Below are positions 42,448 through 50,622 of a stretch of 64,000 nt of DNA, in pieces. The notes under the pieces are model-generated. The model worked only from the letters and a program-made list of their open reading frames with translations. It had not been told where the DNA came from and ran no database searches. Positions within the stretch are counted from its first letter, which is position 1. Each line of letters begins with the position of its first letter. This DNA is from an uncultured Planctomycetota bacterium (GTDB taxonomy: Bacteria > Planctomycetota > Brocadiia > CAIUPP01), in NCBI GenBank assembly GCA_903901045.1, contig CAIUPP010000118.1, positions 1 through 64,000 on the forward strand, in the 5' to 3' direction. The translations under genes and the position numbers were made by a program.

Positions 42448-43167
42448 CTACTTCGTCTCCGCGCTGCCGCACGGGATGGGGAGCCAGAGGAACTGGAAGT
42501 AGCTCCGGCCATTCGCCTCCCCTCCTCCCACCAGGCCGAACAACGCCACCCAGGCCTTGCGGTAGTGGTACGGCGCATCGGCGGCCAACTCGCTCCTGGT
42601 GACCGGACCGACCCCGTCGGAAGCGAAGAGCGCCTCAACCCAACTGCGCTGCCGCTCATGCACCGCGTCCCAGGATCCCGGCCACGCCTCGACACCGCGC
42701 GTCCAGAGCCACGGCTCCAGGCAACTCTGCCGCCGGTATTGCAGCGGCTTGCGCGTGGAAGTGTCGTAGAACGCCACCTCCTCGCGTGTGTGAATAATCA
42801 GGAGGACGGAGGCGGTCTCCCCCTGTTGAAGGACGGGCCGCGCCTTCGCCTGCGGGTAGAGCAGCCAGAAAGTGTGCCGGCCATAGAACGGGAAGATGAG
42901 CTTGGAGCCATGGCAGACCATCATGCGGTCCGGGCGCGATTTCATCCCCCAAATGCCCGGCTCCGGCGCGTTCTTCTTCGACAGCGCCAGCGTGACGTCC
43001 TCCTGCGACACATCCGCCAGGAGGCACGGGACCGCGCTGCGCGGGAGCGTCGCCGAGCTGTTCAACGACCAGAAGGTGCAGGTCTGCAGGTTGCAGCCGG
43101 CGAGAAGGGCGAGCATGAGCGCGGTCGCCGGCAATGCGAGCTTCCCGACCGGTTTGAAGGTTCCCAT
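42448..43167 (-). CDS. Lipoprotein of unknown function
   Basis: 239 aa. Lipoprotein signal: short basic start (MGTFKPVGKLA), hydrophobic core, and lipobox LLAGC|N at about residue 24. The mature part is globular: AVPCLLADVSQEDVTLALSKKN, RPDRMMVCHGSKLIFPFYGRHTFWLLYPQAKARP, TASVLLIIHTREEVAFYDTSTRKPLQYRRQ, and a C-terminus WVALFGLVGGGEANGRSYFQFLWLPI. I recognise no family. Many Trp and Tyr residues suggest a stable beta-rich fold. GGAGCAGGAA precedes the ATG at 43167. The protein would be anchored to a membrane on the periplasmic side. Confidence 0.72.
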   Translation of the reverse strand: MGTFKPVGKLALPATALMLALLAGCNLQTCTFWSLNSSATLPRSAVPCLLADVSQEDVTLALSKKNAPEPGIWGMKSRPDRMMVCHGSKLIFPFYGRHTFWLLYPQAKARPVLQQGETASVLLIIHTREEVAFYDTSTRKPLQYRRQSCLEPWLWTRGVEAWPGSWDAVHERQRSWVEALFASDGVGPVTRSELAADAPYHYRKAWVALFGLVGGGEANGRSYFQFLWLPIPCGSAETK

Positions 43168-43574
43168 TTCCTGCTCCTTGACTGAACCCGTGCACGGCAG
43201 CGCCCAGTGCTGCGACATTCTACGCCCCGGGAGTAGGACGCTCAAGTCCGGGACTGGGAACTTCAGGCCGCCGCATGCCGCGCCCCTGCAATGGCCAGGC
43301 CGCCGGGCAAGAGGGCGCCCAATGTCGGGGAACGGATTCAACTTTCAGTGCAGTGCGTACTGCGCACCCGATTCGACATCCGACATCCAACGTTCAATTA
43401 ACAGAAACAACTGCGCTCCTCGAGCATCGTCTGCTCGTTGTTTGTCGTTCGTCGTTCATTGGACGTTGGACGTCGGATGTCGAATGTTGAACGTTGAATC
43501 CGTTCGTCCATCCAGTTGCAGCTTTCTCTCCGCGGGGGCTATAATGGCGCTACGCATTTTTGGAAGAGGCCGAG
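43168..43574. other. Intergenic region dominated by a long imperfect palindrome
   Basis: ATTCGACATCCGACATCCAA, which continues CGTTCAATTAAC (43371-43402), faces its near-complement with GGACGTTGGACGTCGGATGT (43454-43485, three mismatches). A second outer pair GGATTCAAC (43334) and GTTGAATCC (43493-43501) closes the structure. This AT-richer element is of a different class from the GC-rich palindromes. No gene seen. Confidence 0.75.
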
Positions 43575-44318
43575 ATGAACCTGCTGGAAGTAAAAGATCT
43601 GCGCAAGACCTACAACCGCCGCGAAGTGGTGAAGGGGGTCAGCTTCAACGTCACCGCGGGGGAGATCGTGGGACTGCTCGGCCAGAACGGCGCGGGCAAG
43701 ACGACGGCCTTCCGCATGACGATGGGGATGATCAGCCGCGACGGCGGGGCGATTTTCTTCCAGGGGGAGGATGTCAGCGGCCTGCCGATGTATCAGCGCG
43801 CGCGCCGGGGGATGGGGTACCTGTCGCAGGAGCCCTCGGTGTTCACGCGGCTGTCGGTGGCCGATAACGTGATGGCGATTCTGGAAACGCTGCGCCTTTC
43901 GCGCGCCGAGCGCAAGAAGCGCCTGGGGGAACTGCTCGACCGGCTGGGGCTGACCCGCCTGTCCAAGTCCAAGGCGTTCACTCTCTCCGGCGGCGAGCGC
44001 CGCCGCCTGGAGATTACCCGCGCCATGGTGACCGACCCGCGCCTGATCCTCCTGGACGAGCCGTTCAGCGGCGTGGACCCCAAGGCGGTGAACGAAATCC
44101 AGGAGATCATCCTGCAACTGCGCTCCATCGGGATCGGCATTCTGCTCACCGACCACAACGTCCACGATACGCTGAGCGTGACGGACCGCTCCTACATCAT
44201 CAGCGACGGGCGCATTGAGGCCAGCGGCACCCCCGAGGAGTTGCTCTCCAACGCCCGCGCCCGCGAGCTGTACTTCGGGGACAAGCTCCAGATCGACCAT
44301 ATCGTGCGGAACCGATAG
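43575..44318 (+). CDS. lptB: LPS-transport ABC ATPase LptB-like
   Basis: 247 aa. ABC ATPase that powers LPS extraction from the inner membrane with LptFGC. Motifs: Walker A GQNGAGKTT, Q-loop GMGYLSQEPSVFTRLSVADNV (the characteristic LptB segment), signature LSGGERRRLEI, Walker B RLILLDEPFSGVDPKAV, and switch His in LTDHNVHDTL. The LSGGERRR, FSGVDP and DHNVxxTL wording and the C-terminal end are those of LptB, not of the related LivG/LivF group. ATG 43575 follows GGAAGAGG at 5 nt; an ATG 15 nt upstream is less well placed. LptFG and LptA/C are not nearby. Confidence 0.92.
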   Translation: MNLLEVKDLRKTYNRREVVKGVSFNVTAGEIVGLLGQNGAGKTTAFRMTMGMISRDGGAIFFQGEDVSGLPMYQRARRGMGYLSQEPSVFTRLSVADNVMAILETLRLSRAERKKRLGELLDRLGLTRLSKSKAFTLSGGERRRLEITRAMVTDPRLILLDEPFSGVDPKAVNEIQEIILQLRSIGIGILLTDHNVHDTLSVTDRSYIISDGRIEASGTPEELLSNARARELYFGDKLQIDHIVRNR

Positions 44319-44324
44319 GGCCTT

Positions 44325-44543
44325 CTCACCACGGAGGCACGGAGAACGGCATTCAAAGGTAACGACAACGAACTTCATCCACAGATGAACGCAGATGCGC
44401 ACTGACAAGAAAACGCCATACCTCCGTTGTCATATCTCCTGGCTTCGTTCGTTCTCTGCGTCCTCTGTGTCTCTGCGGTGAAAGTCGTTGTTGTTGCTCT
44501 CACGACGCCGTTCTCCGTGCCTCCGTGTCTCCGTGGTGAACTT
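44325..44543. repeat. Inverted 'CACGGAG' repeat block
   Basis: CTCACCACGGAGGCACGGAG (44324-44343) faces CTCCGTGTCTCCGTGG (44520-44535), with ATCCACAGATG and CTCTGTGTCTCTGCGG between. Same class as at 24776, 35899 and 33397. It separates lptB from the flippase. Confidence 0.85.
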
Positions 44544-44575
44544 CCGCTGATTTCTCTCACGGACGCCAACAACCG

Positions 44576-46120
44576 ATGACCTCGCCTCGTGGCGCCGAAC
44601 TGATCGCGCAGGACCGGAGCCGGCTGCTGGGCAGCGTGAGCCTGGCGCTGTTCGGCCAGGGAGCCGCGTTCGCCTTCGGCCTGCTCTGCATGGTGCTGAC
44701 CGTGCGGCTGCTGGGGCCGGAGAACTACGGCCGGCTGGCGATGTTCTTCCTCATCCTCGCCGTGCTCTCGCAGCTGCTGGTCTCCTGGCCCAACATGGGG
44801 CTGGTGCGCTTCGGGCGCGAAGAGCTGGCGGAGCGCGGCGCGGCGGCGGCGAGCTTCTGGGCGCGCGCGGTGATCTTCCTGGCCACCCTCCTGCTGGCGG
44901 CGGGCCTGCTCTGGATCTTCCGCGGGCCGCTGGAGCGATACCTGGGGCTGGGCTTCGCTCCGCACTTCCTGCTGCTGGCCTACCTGGCGCTCAACGAGGC
45001 GATTGCCCTCTGCCGCGCTCTCTTCCAAACCGTCAGCCGTTTCCGCTCCTATGCGCTCAGCAACTCGCTGGTGCGGTTGTTCATTCTCACCGGCCTGACG
45101 TTGCTGTACCTCCTGCTCTCTCGATCAGGCAAGCCGGCCGGGGCGGCGGTGGTTCTGGAGGTGCACGTCGCGGCGTTGACCGCGGTGACGCTGGTCTGCC
45201 TGACGCTGCTGCCCTGGAGCCGGTTGAAGCCGCCGGGACTGAACACGGCGCAGGCGCGCCGGATGCTGAGCTACTCCTGGCCGCTGATGCTGGGCGGGCT
45301 TTCCGTGCTGGTGGTGGACTGGGTGGACCTGGCGGTGATCAAGCATTTCCGCAGCGGGGCGGAGGTGGGTCTGTACGCCGTGGCATACCAGCCGGTGACG
45401 GTGCTTTCCCAGTTGCGCGTGGCCGTCATTGCGGCGCTGCTGCCGCTGCTGATCTCCATGGGGATCGAGAAGCGCCACGAATCGCTGACCTGGTTCCTCG
45501 ACGACGCCGCGCCGCAGGCGGCGTGGGGCATCGGGCTGTGCTGCACGGTGGCGGCGGGGCTGGCAGAACTGATTCCGCCGGTGCTGGGCGAGAAGTTCGC
45601 CCCCTCCATCGTCCCCGCGCAAGTGCTGATGGCGGGGGTCGCCTTCTCCATGTTCGGGGCGATCCAGACGGCCGTGGCGCAGGCATTCGACAAATTGCGC
45701 GCCGCGGCGGCGGTGCTTATCGCGCTGGCGCTGTTCAACACGGCGGGAGATCTGCTGCTGGTGCCGGTGATCGGCATCCTGGGCGCGGCCATCGCCACCA
45801 CCGCGGCGTTCGCAATCAGCGGGCTGCTTTACTTCCCGGTCCTGAACGCCATCGAGCCGCTGCGCTCGGGCGCTTCCGGCAGACGCTACCTCGCGCTGGC
45901 GGGCCTCCTGCCCGCCCTCCTGTTCGCCATTCTGGCGGTCCTCCTGAACAACCCCGCCCAGCGGCTGATCGCCTGCGCCGCGGTGCTCCTGGTCGCCCTG
46001 CTGGCGGCGAAATGGATCGGCGTGTTCAAGCGCGCGACGATGGACAGAATGGAGCGCGTGCAGATGCCCGGCTGGGCAAGGGAAGGATTGAGGAAGTTCT
46101 ACGCCATCCTGGGGCGATAG
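44576..46120 (+). CDS. Polysaccharide flippase (Wzx/MATE-like, MOP superfamily)
   Basis: 514 aa with about 13-14 membrane helices. Start GSVSLALFGQGAAFAFGLLCMVLTVRLLGPENYGRLAMFFLILAV is the usual first pair of helices of polysaccharide-biosynthesis flippases (RLLGPENYG). Later ARRMLSYSWPLMLGGLSVLVVDWVDLAVIKHFRSGAEVGLYAVAYQPVTVL, with YSWP, W-V-D and EVGLYAVAY, is diagnostic. It moves an undecaprenyl-linked glycan unit across the inner membrane. No strong ribosome site before ATG 44576. The two glycosyltransferases at 53-57 kb could supply its substrate, but are not in the same unit. Confidence 0.85.
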   Translation: MTSPRGAELIAQDRSRLLGSVSLALFGQGAAFAFGLLCMVLTVRLLGPENYGRLAMFFLILAVLSQLLVSWPNMGLVRFGREELAERGAAAASFWARAVIFLATLLLAAGLLWIFRGPLERYLGLGFAPHFLLLAYLALNEAIALCRALFQTVSRFRSYALSNSLVRLFILTGLTLLYLLLSRSGKPAGAAVVLEVHVAALTAVTLVCLTLLPWSRLKPPGLNTAQARRMLSYSWPLMLGGLSVLVVDWVDLAVIKHFRSGAEVGLYAVAYQPVTVLSQLRVAVIAALLPLLISMGIEKRHESLTWFLDDAAPQAAWGIGLCCTVAAGLAELIPPVLGEKFAPSIVPAQVLMAGVAFSMFGAIQTAVAQAFDKLRAAAAVLIALALFNTAGDLLLVPVIGILGAAIATTAAFAISGLLYFPVLNAIEPLRSGASGRRYLALAGLLPALLFAILAVLLNNPAQRLIACAAVLLVALLAAKWIGVFKRATMDRMERVQMPGWAREGLRKFYAILGR

Positions 46121-46185
46121 GTCCAACAGAGCCATTGCATTTCAACGGCGCATTGCCCGCGATCGACGTTCTCTGCGCTATGGCG

Positions 46186-47010
46186 TCACGCCTTGTGCCG
46201 CCGTTCTTCGCCGGGCGGATGGCCGGTGATCTGGCGGAAGACGCGGTAGAAATGCGACAGGTCTTCGAACCCCGACTCGAAGCAGACCGTGGCGATCTGC
46301 GCGTCGCTTTCCCGCAGCAACGTTTGGGCCTTCTCAACGCGCTTGCGGCTCAGGAACTGCACGAAGCTCGCGTCGAACTGTCTGCGAAACCCATCACTGA
46401 AGCTGCGTACGCTCATCCCCGCCAGGTGGGCCGCCTGCGGCAGAGACCAGGGCTCGTAAACGCGCGAGGCGATGTATCCCCCCGCCTCGCGAATGCGCTT
46501 TGCGCTGGAATGCTCCGCAGCCGATGGTTGCGCCTGCCGCGACCGCCGCATGACCACCAGCAACTCCGCGATGGTCGCCGGGATGAGGAACTCCTTGCCG
46601 GGCAGGTCGTGTGACTGCTCATGCAGCGCCTGGCGCAGAAGTCGGCGCACCTCGACGGTCCCCTGACGGGAAATGGTCATGTGCCGGGGCGCGGACCGTG
46701 AAGAGGCCTCCAACAGCGTGGCGCACTGCTGCGCCATGCTTCCGCCCAAATACAGGACAAACAGCACCAACGGCGCTCGCGGCTCGTCCGACACATGATG
46801 CTTGACCCCCGCCGGCAGCAGGAGGATGTCATTCTCCCTGAGGTGGAAGCCGGCCGCCGCCGCAGCGCAACTTCCCTCGCCGGCCACCGGAACCAGAAGG
46901 GAGAGACAATTGTGGCTGTGCGGGGGCATCGAGAACCCGGATTCGTGCCGCGATTCCTGCACCAGCGCCTGGAAGGAGGGAAGGCTGATCGGCGCTATTC
47001 CTGCGCGCAT
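46186..47010 (-). CDS. AraC-family transcription regulator with cupin-like sensor domain
   Basis: 274 aa from ATG 47010 (GGAG 7 nt upstream); a TTG at 47076 is possible. N-terminal domain (about 1-130) has the double-stranded cupin pattern PPHSHNCLSLLVPVAGEG and FHLRENDILLLPAGVKHHV with metal- or ligand-type His. C-terminal domain (about 170-270) is a double helix-turn-helix: WSLPQAAHLAGMSVRSFSDGFRRQF and DAQIATVCFESGFEDLSHFYRVFRQITGHPPGE (classic AraC end). It is divergent from the OYE-SDR-flavoprotein operon 190 bp away and is the natural regulator of it. Confidence 0.9.
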   Translation of the reverse strand: MRAGIAPISLPSFQALVQESRHESGFSMPPHSHNCLSLLVPVAGEGSCAAAAAGFHLRENDILLLPAGVKHHVSDEPRAPLVLFVLYLGGSMAQQCATLLEASSRSAPRHMTISRQGTVEVRRLLRQALHEQSHDLPGKEFLIPATIAELLVVMRRSRQAQPSAAEHSSAKRIREAGGYIASRVYEPWSLPQAAHLAGMSVRSFSDGFRRQFDASFVQFLSRKRVEKAQTLLRESDAQIATVCFESGFEDLSHFYRVFRQITGHPPGEERRHKA

Positions 47011-47198
47011 CCGGATACTCCATCGAGAGAAGGAGGGCGTCACGTCGTCTCGTGGGGGCCATTGTAGATTGCCCAAAGTGGCAATTCAACGCTGCCGGAA
47101 AGCCCAAGAACCGGAATCCGGGATGCGCTAGCATAATAAGCGAACTATTTCCGGCGGCTCAGCGGCCGGATTCCTGAGACTTGTGGGAGATTGCAGCC

Positions 47199-49814
47199 GT
47201 GGTTGGCATGGAAGTGACCGATCTGCGCGCGCTGGCGCAGTCGCTTGGCGTCAAGATCGAGCTCTCTGAAGACACCAGCGTCCTGGCCCAGCCGGTCAAG
47301 GTGGGGCCGTTCACCGCGCCGAACTCACTGGCGGTGCATCCGATGGAGGGATGCGACGCCGACGCACAGGGCCGTCCGGAGGAGCTGACGCTGCGCCGCT
47401 ACGAGCGTTTCGCCGGAGGAGGCGCCGGGTTGCTGTGGGCCGAGGCCATCGCCGTCGTCCCCGAAGGCCGCGCCAATCCCAGGCAGCTATGGATTAACCC
47501 GGAAAGCCGACCGGCGTTCACCGCCATGGTGGAGATGATGCGGTCGGTTGCCGCGCGAAATTTCGGGGAAGGCCATCGCCCGATCATCGTCGCGCAGTTG
47601 ACCCACTCCGGGCGCTACTCGCGCCCCATCGCCAAGCCGCACCCGCTGATCCCTCAGCGCGACCCCTACCGCGACGCGAGAATCAAACTGCCGAAGGATT
47701 GGCCCGTTCTGGCCGATGACTACCTGGACCAGCTTCAGGAAAAGTACGTCGAAGCGGCCGCCCTGGCCTTTGACGCGGGCTTCGACGCGGTGGATATCAA
47801 AGCCTGCCACGGCTATCTCATCAATGAACTCTTCGCATGCCACCAGCGTCCCGGCAAGTACGGCGGCTCCTTCGAGAACCGCACGCGCTTCCTGCTCGAG
47901 GTGATTGACCGCATTCACAACCGCCTCGGCCAGGACAAAATGGTCGTCACTCGGATGGGCTGCTTCGACGGCATCCCCCACCCCTACGGCTGGGCGGTGG
48001 ACAAGGGCGATGCATCCAGGCCGGACCTGACCGAGCCGAAGAAGCTCGTCGAGCAGTTGGTCCGGCGCGGCGTGCCGATGGTCAACGTGACCATCGCAAA
48101 TCCCTACTACAACCCGCATTACAACCGCCCCTTCAACGAGCCGGTCGCGGGGCAGAGCCCCTCGCCCGAACACCCGCTGGTCGGCGTGGAACGCATCACG
48201 CGCGTTCATGGGGAAATGCAGAAGAGCTTCCCCCAGGTCGCCATCGTCGGCACAGGGTATAGCTGGCTTCGCACCTGGATGCCCTTCGTCGCCGCCGCGG
48301 CGAAGAAGAACGGTCTGGCCACGTTCATCGGCGGCGGACGCCTCGCCTTCGCCTATCCGGACTTCGCGCGCGACATCGTGCAGGGCCGCGGCCTCGATCC
48401 CAACAAGGTCTGCGTGGCCTGCAGCGGCTGCACGCAGATCATGCGCGACGGAGGCCGGGCGGGCTGCGTTGTGCGCGACAATGCTATCTATGGGCCGATC
48501 TTCCGGCATGGGCGCATGAGCAACCGCGACAACCTCGCGCGCCTGGCCGCCTCCTGCCGCCAGTGCCGCGATTCCACCTGCCGCATGGGCTGCCCTGCCG
48601 GAATGAACATTCCGCAATTCATCAAGCTGTTTCTTGACGGCGACGACCGGGCCGCGTATGAGGTCATGCGCGAGTCGAACATCTTCCCGGAAGTCTGCGC
48701 CTGGCTCTGCCCCGTCGAGCAGCAGTGCCAGGGACACTGCCTGGCGAAAGTCATCGGCGATGGCCCCCTCCCCATCGCGGACATCCAGCGCTATCTGGCC
48801 GAGCAGGCCAACCGCAACGGCTGGTCGCGGCTGCGCATTCCGGAGAAGCCGCTCGGCAGACGCGTTGCGATTATCGGCGCCGGGCCGGCCGGTCTCGCCT
48901 GCGCGGCGAAACTGATCGAAGCGGGAGTCCATGTCACCCTCTTCGACAAGAGCAGTGATCGAGGCGGCATGATCGCCTCCGTGATCCCCGCCGACCGCCA
49001 GAGTTCGGCGCTTGGCAATGAGATCGCCGCCATCTTCAAGGACCTCCCCGAGGAGCGCGCCTCTTTCCTCTTCGGCCGGGCGATCGGGGAGAACTTCACC
49101 CTCGACGACGTGCTCCGGCAGGGGTTCGACGCGGTCTTCATCGGCATGGGCCTCTCGCAGTCCAGCGGCGAGGCCGGCAGCCGCCGTCTCAAGGGGCTCT
49201 GGAGCGCGCTGAAGTTCCTCAGCGCCGCGAAGAAAGCGCCGTCGATGGACCTGTCGGGGCAGACCGTCGCCGTCATCGGCGGCGGGAACACCGCCATGGA
49301 CGCCGCCTCCGCCGCGCGCAAACTCGGCGCGAAGGACGTCTACCTCATCTACCGCCGCTCCTTCGAGCAGATGCCCGCGTGGCCCGCCGAGCGCGACCGC
49401 GCCCTGAACGCCGGGGTCCATTTCCTCATTCTCACCCAGCAACTCGACTACCTCGAAAAGGAGGGCCGCATCGCCGGGATCAAGCTTTGCCCGACGCGGC
49501 TCGGCGCGCCGGACGCCTCCGGACGCCGCGCACCCGAGGCGCAGCCCTTGGACTGCTACACCCTCGATCTGGACGACGTTGTCGAGGCCATCGGCCAGCA
49601 GGCGCCGGTGGAACTCGCTCAGGCGCTTCCGGATGTCGAGCTGGCGAAGGGACTCATCAAGCTCCGGAAGGGGTCGTATCGGACTTCGCGCGAGAGGGTC
49701 TTCGCCGGGGGCGACCTGGTCCACGGCGCTTCCACGGTCGTCGCCGCCGTCGCCGATGGGATGCGCGCGGCGGCTGAAATCACTGAAATGTTGAAAGGAA
49801 ACCGCCATGATTGA
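47199..49814 (+). CDS. Old-yellow-enzyme / GltD-like fusion oxidoreductase
   Basis: About 871 aa in two halves. Residues about 30-430 form an OYE-type TIM barrel: VKVGPFTAPNSLAVHPMEGCDAD, IIVAQLTHSGRYSRP and FDAVDIKACHGYLINELFACHQRPGKYGGSFENRTRFLLEVIDRI (the OYE signature H-G-Y-L...F). A Cys-rich linker (VCVACSGCTQIM, CRQCRDSTCRMGCPAGMNIPQF, CAWLCPVEQQCQGHCL) suggests Fe-S clusters. Residues about 565-871 are a GltD-like FAD/NAD(P) domain: RVAIIGAGPAGLACAAKLIEAG, VAVIGGGNTAMDAASAARKLG, VFAGGDLVHGASTVV. GTG 47199 is preferred (GGGAG 9 nt before); ATG 47208 is an option. First gene of a three-gene operon. Confidence 0.9.
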   Translation: MVGMEVTDLRALAQSLGVKIELSEDTSVLAQPVKVGPFTAPNSLAVHPMEGCDADAQGRPEELTLRRYERFAGGGAGLLWAEAIAVVPEGRANPRQLWINPESRPAFTAMVEMMRSVAARNFGEGHRPIIVAQLTHSGRYSRPIAKPHPLIPQRDPYRDARIKLPKDWPVLADDYLDQLQEKYVEAAALAFDAGFDAVDIKACHGYLINELFACHQRPGKYGGSFENRTRFLLEVIDRIHNRLGQDKMVVTRMGCFDGIPHPYGWAVDKGDASRPDLTEPKKLVEQLVRRGVPMVNVTIANPYYNPHYNRPFNEPVAGQSPSPEHPLVGVERITRVHGEMQKSFPQVAIVGTGYSWLRTWMPFVAAAAKKNGLATFIGGGRLAFAYPDFARDIVQGRGLDPNKVCVACSGCTQIMRDGGRAGCVVRDNAIYGPIFRHGRMSNRDNLARLAASCRQCRDSTCRMGCPAGMNIPQFIKLFLDGDDRAAYEVMRESNIFPEVCAWLCPVEQQCQGHCLAKVIGDGPLPIADIQRYLAEQANRNGWSRLRIPEKPLGRRVAIIGAGPAGLACAAKLIEAGVHVTLFDKSSDRGGMIASVIPADRQSSALGNEIAAIFKDLPEERASFLFGRAIGENFTLDDVLRQGFDAVFIGMGLSQSSGEAGSRRLKGLWSALKFLSAAKKAPSMDLSGQTVAVIGGGNTAMDAASAARKLGAKDVYLIYRRSFEQMPAWPAERDRALNAGVHFLILTQQLDYLEKEGRIAGIKLCPTRLGAPDASGRRAPEAQPLDCYTLDLDDVVEAIGQQAPVELAQALPDVELAKGLIKLRKGSYRTSRERVFAGGDLVHGASTVVAAVADGMRAAAEITEMLKGNRHD

Positions 49815-50604
49815 GAGACCCGTCGCGCTCGTCACTGGGGCCAGCCGCGGAATCGGCAGGGCCATCGCGCTCGAACTGGCCCGCCTCGGCTACGATGTGG
49901 CGATTAGCCATTTCGACTTCGCCCCCGATGGCAAGCCGGATGAGTCCGCCGCGCAGCAGACCCTGCGCGACCTCGCCGCCGCCGGCGCACGCTGCTCGGC
50001 GCTGCGGGCCGACGTGAGCAATCCGGAGGACCGGCGCAAGCTTGTGGATCTCACGCGCAGCCAATTCGGCCGCTGCGACTTCCTGATGAACAACGCCGGG
50101 GTCGCCCCCCTCAAGCGCACGGACATCCTCGAAGCCACCGAAGAGAGCTTCGACCGCGTGCTCAAGATCAACCTCAAGGGGCCGTACTTCCTCACCCAGC
50201 TCGTCGCCAACTGGATGGTGCAGCAGAGGAAGGAGCATCCCGGGCGCGCGTTCCGCATCTGCAACACCGCCTCCATGTCCTCCTACACCAGCTCCACGGG
50301 GCGCGGCGAGTACTGCATCAGCAAGGCGGGCGTCAGCATGGCCACGATGCTCTGGGCCGACCGGCTGGCGGAGTTCAACATCGGCGTCTTCGAGGTGCGC
50401 CCCGGCATCATCGCCACCGACATGACCTCCACGGTCAAGGAGAAGTACGACAAGCTGATCGCCGAGGGGCTCACCCCCACTAAACGCTGGGGGCAGGCCG
50501 AGGACGTGGCCCGGGCCGTCGGCGCGATTGCCGAAGGGCGGCTCGACTTCTCGACCGGTCAGGTCATCAACGTCGATGGCGGCTTTCATCTCAGGCGGCT
50601 CTAA
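49807..50604 (+). CDS. Short-chain dehydrogenase/reductase
   Basis: 265 aa. NAD(P)-dependent alcohol/ketone oxidoreductase. Motifs: LVTGASRGIGRAIALELARLGYDV (cofactor TGxxxGIG), NNAGVAPL (NNAG), NTASMSSYTSSTGRGEYCISKAGVSM (catalytic Ser, Y-C-I-S-K), and RPGIIATDMTS. The lack of a clear Arg/Lys pair in the first loop leaves NAD versus NADP open. AAAGGAAACCGCC precedes the ATG, which overlaps the OYE stop by 8 nt. It likely oxidises a hydroxyl made available to the OYE or the flavoprotein. Confidence 0.92.
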   Translation: MIERPVALVTGASRGIGRAIALELARLGYDVAISHFDFAPDGKPDESAAQQTLRDLAAAGARCSALRADVSNPEDRRKLVDLTRSQFGRCDFLMNNAGVAPLKRTDILEATEESFDRVLKINLKGPYFLTQLVANWMVQQRKEHPGRAFRICNTASMSSYTSSTGRGEYCISKAGVSMATMLWADRLAEFNIGVFEVRPGIIATDMTSTVKEKYDKLIAEGLTPTKRWGQAEDVARAVGAIAEGRLDFSTGQVINVDGGFHLRRL

Positions 50605-50622
50605 GCACGAAATGGAGAACCC

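Noticed and set aside
47487-49865. 792-codon minus-strand frame over the OYE fusion
   Set aside because: Antisense shadow of a gene with clear FAD and OYE motifs.
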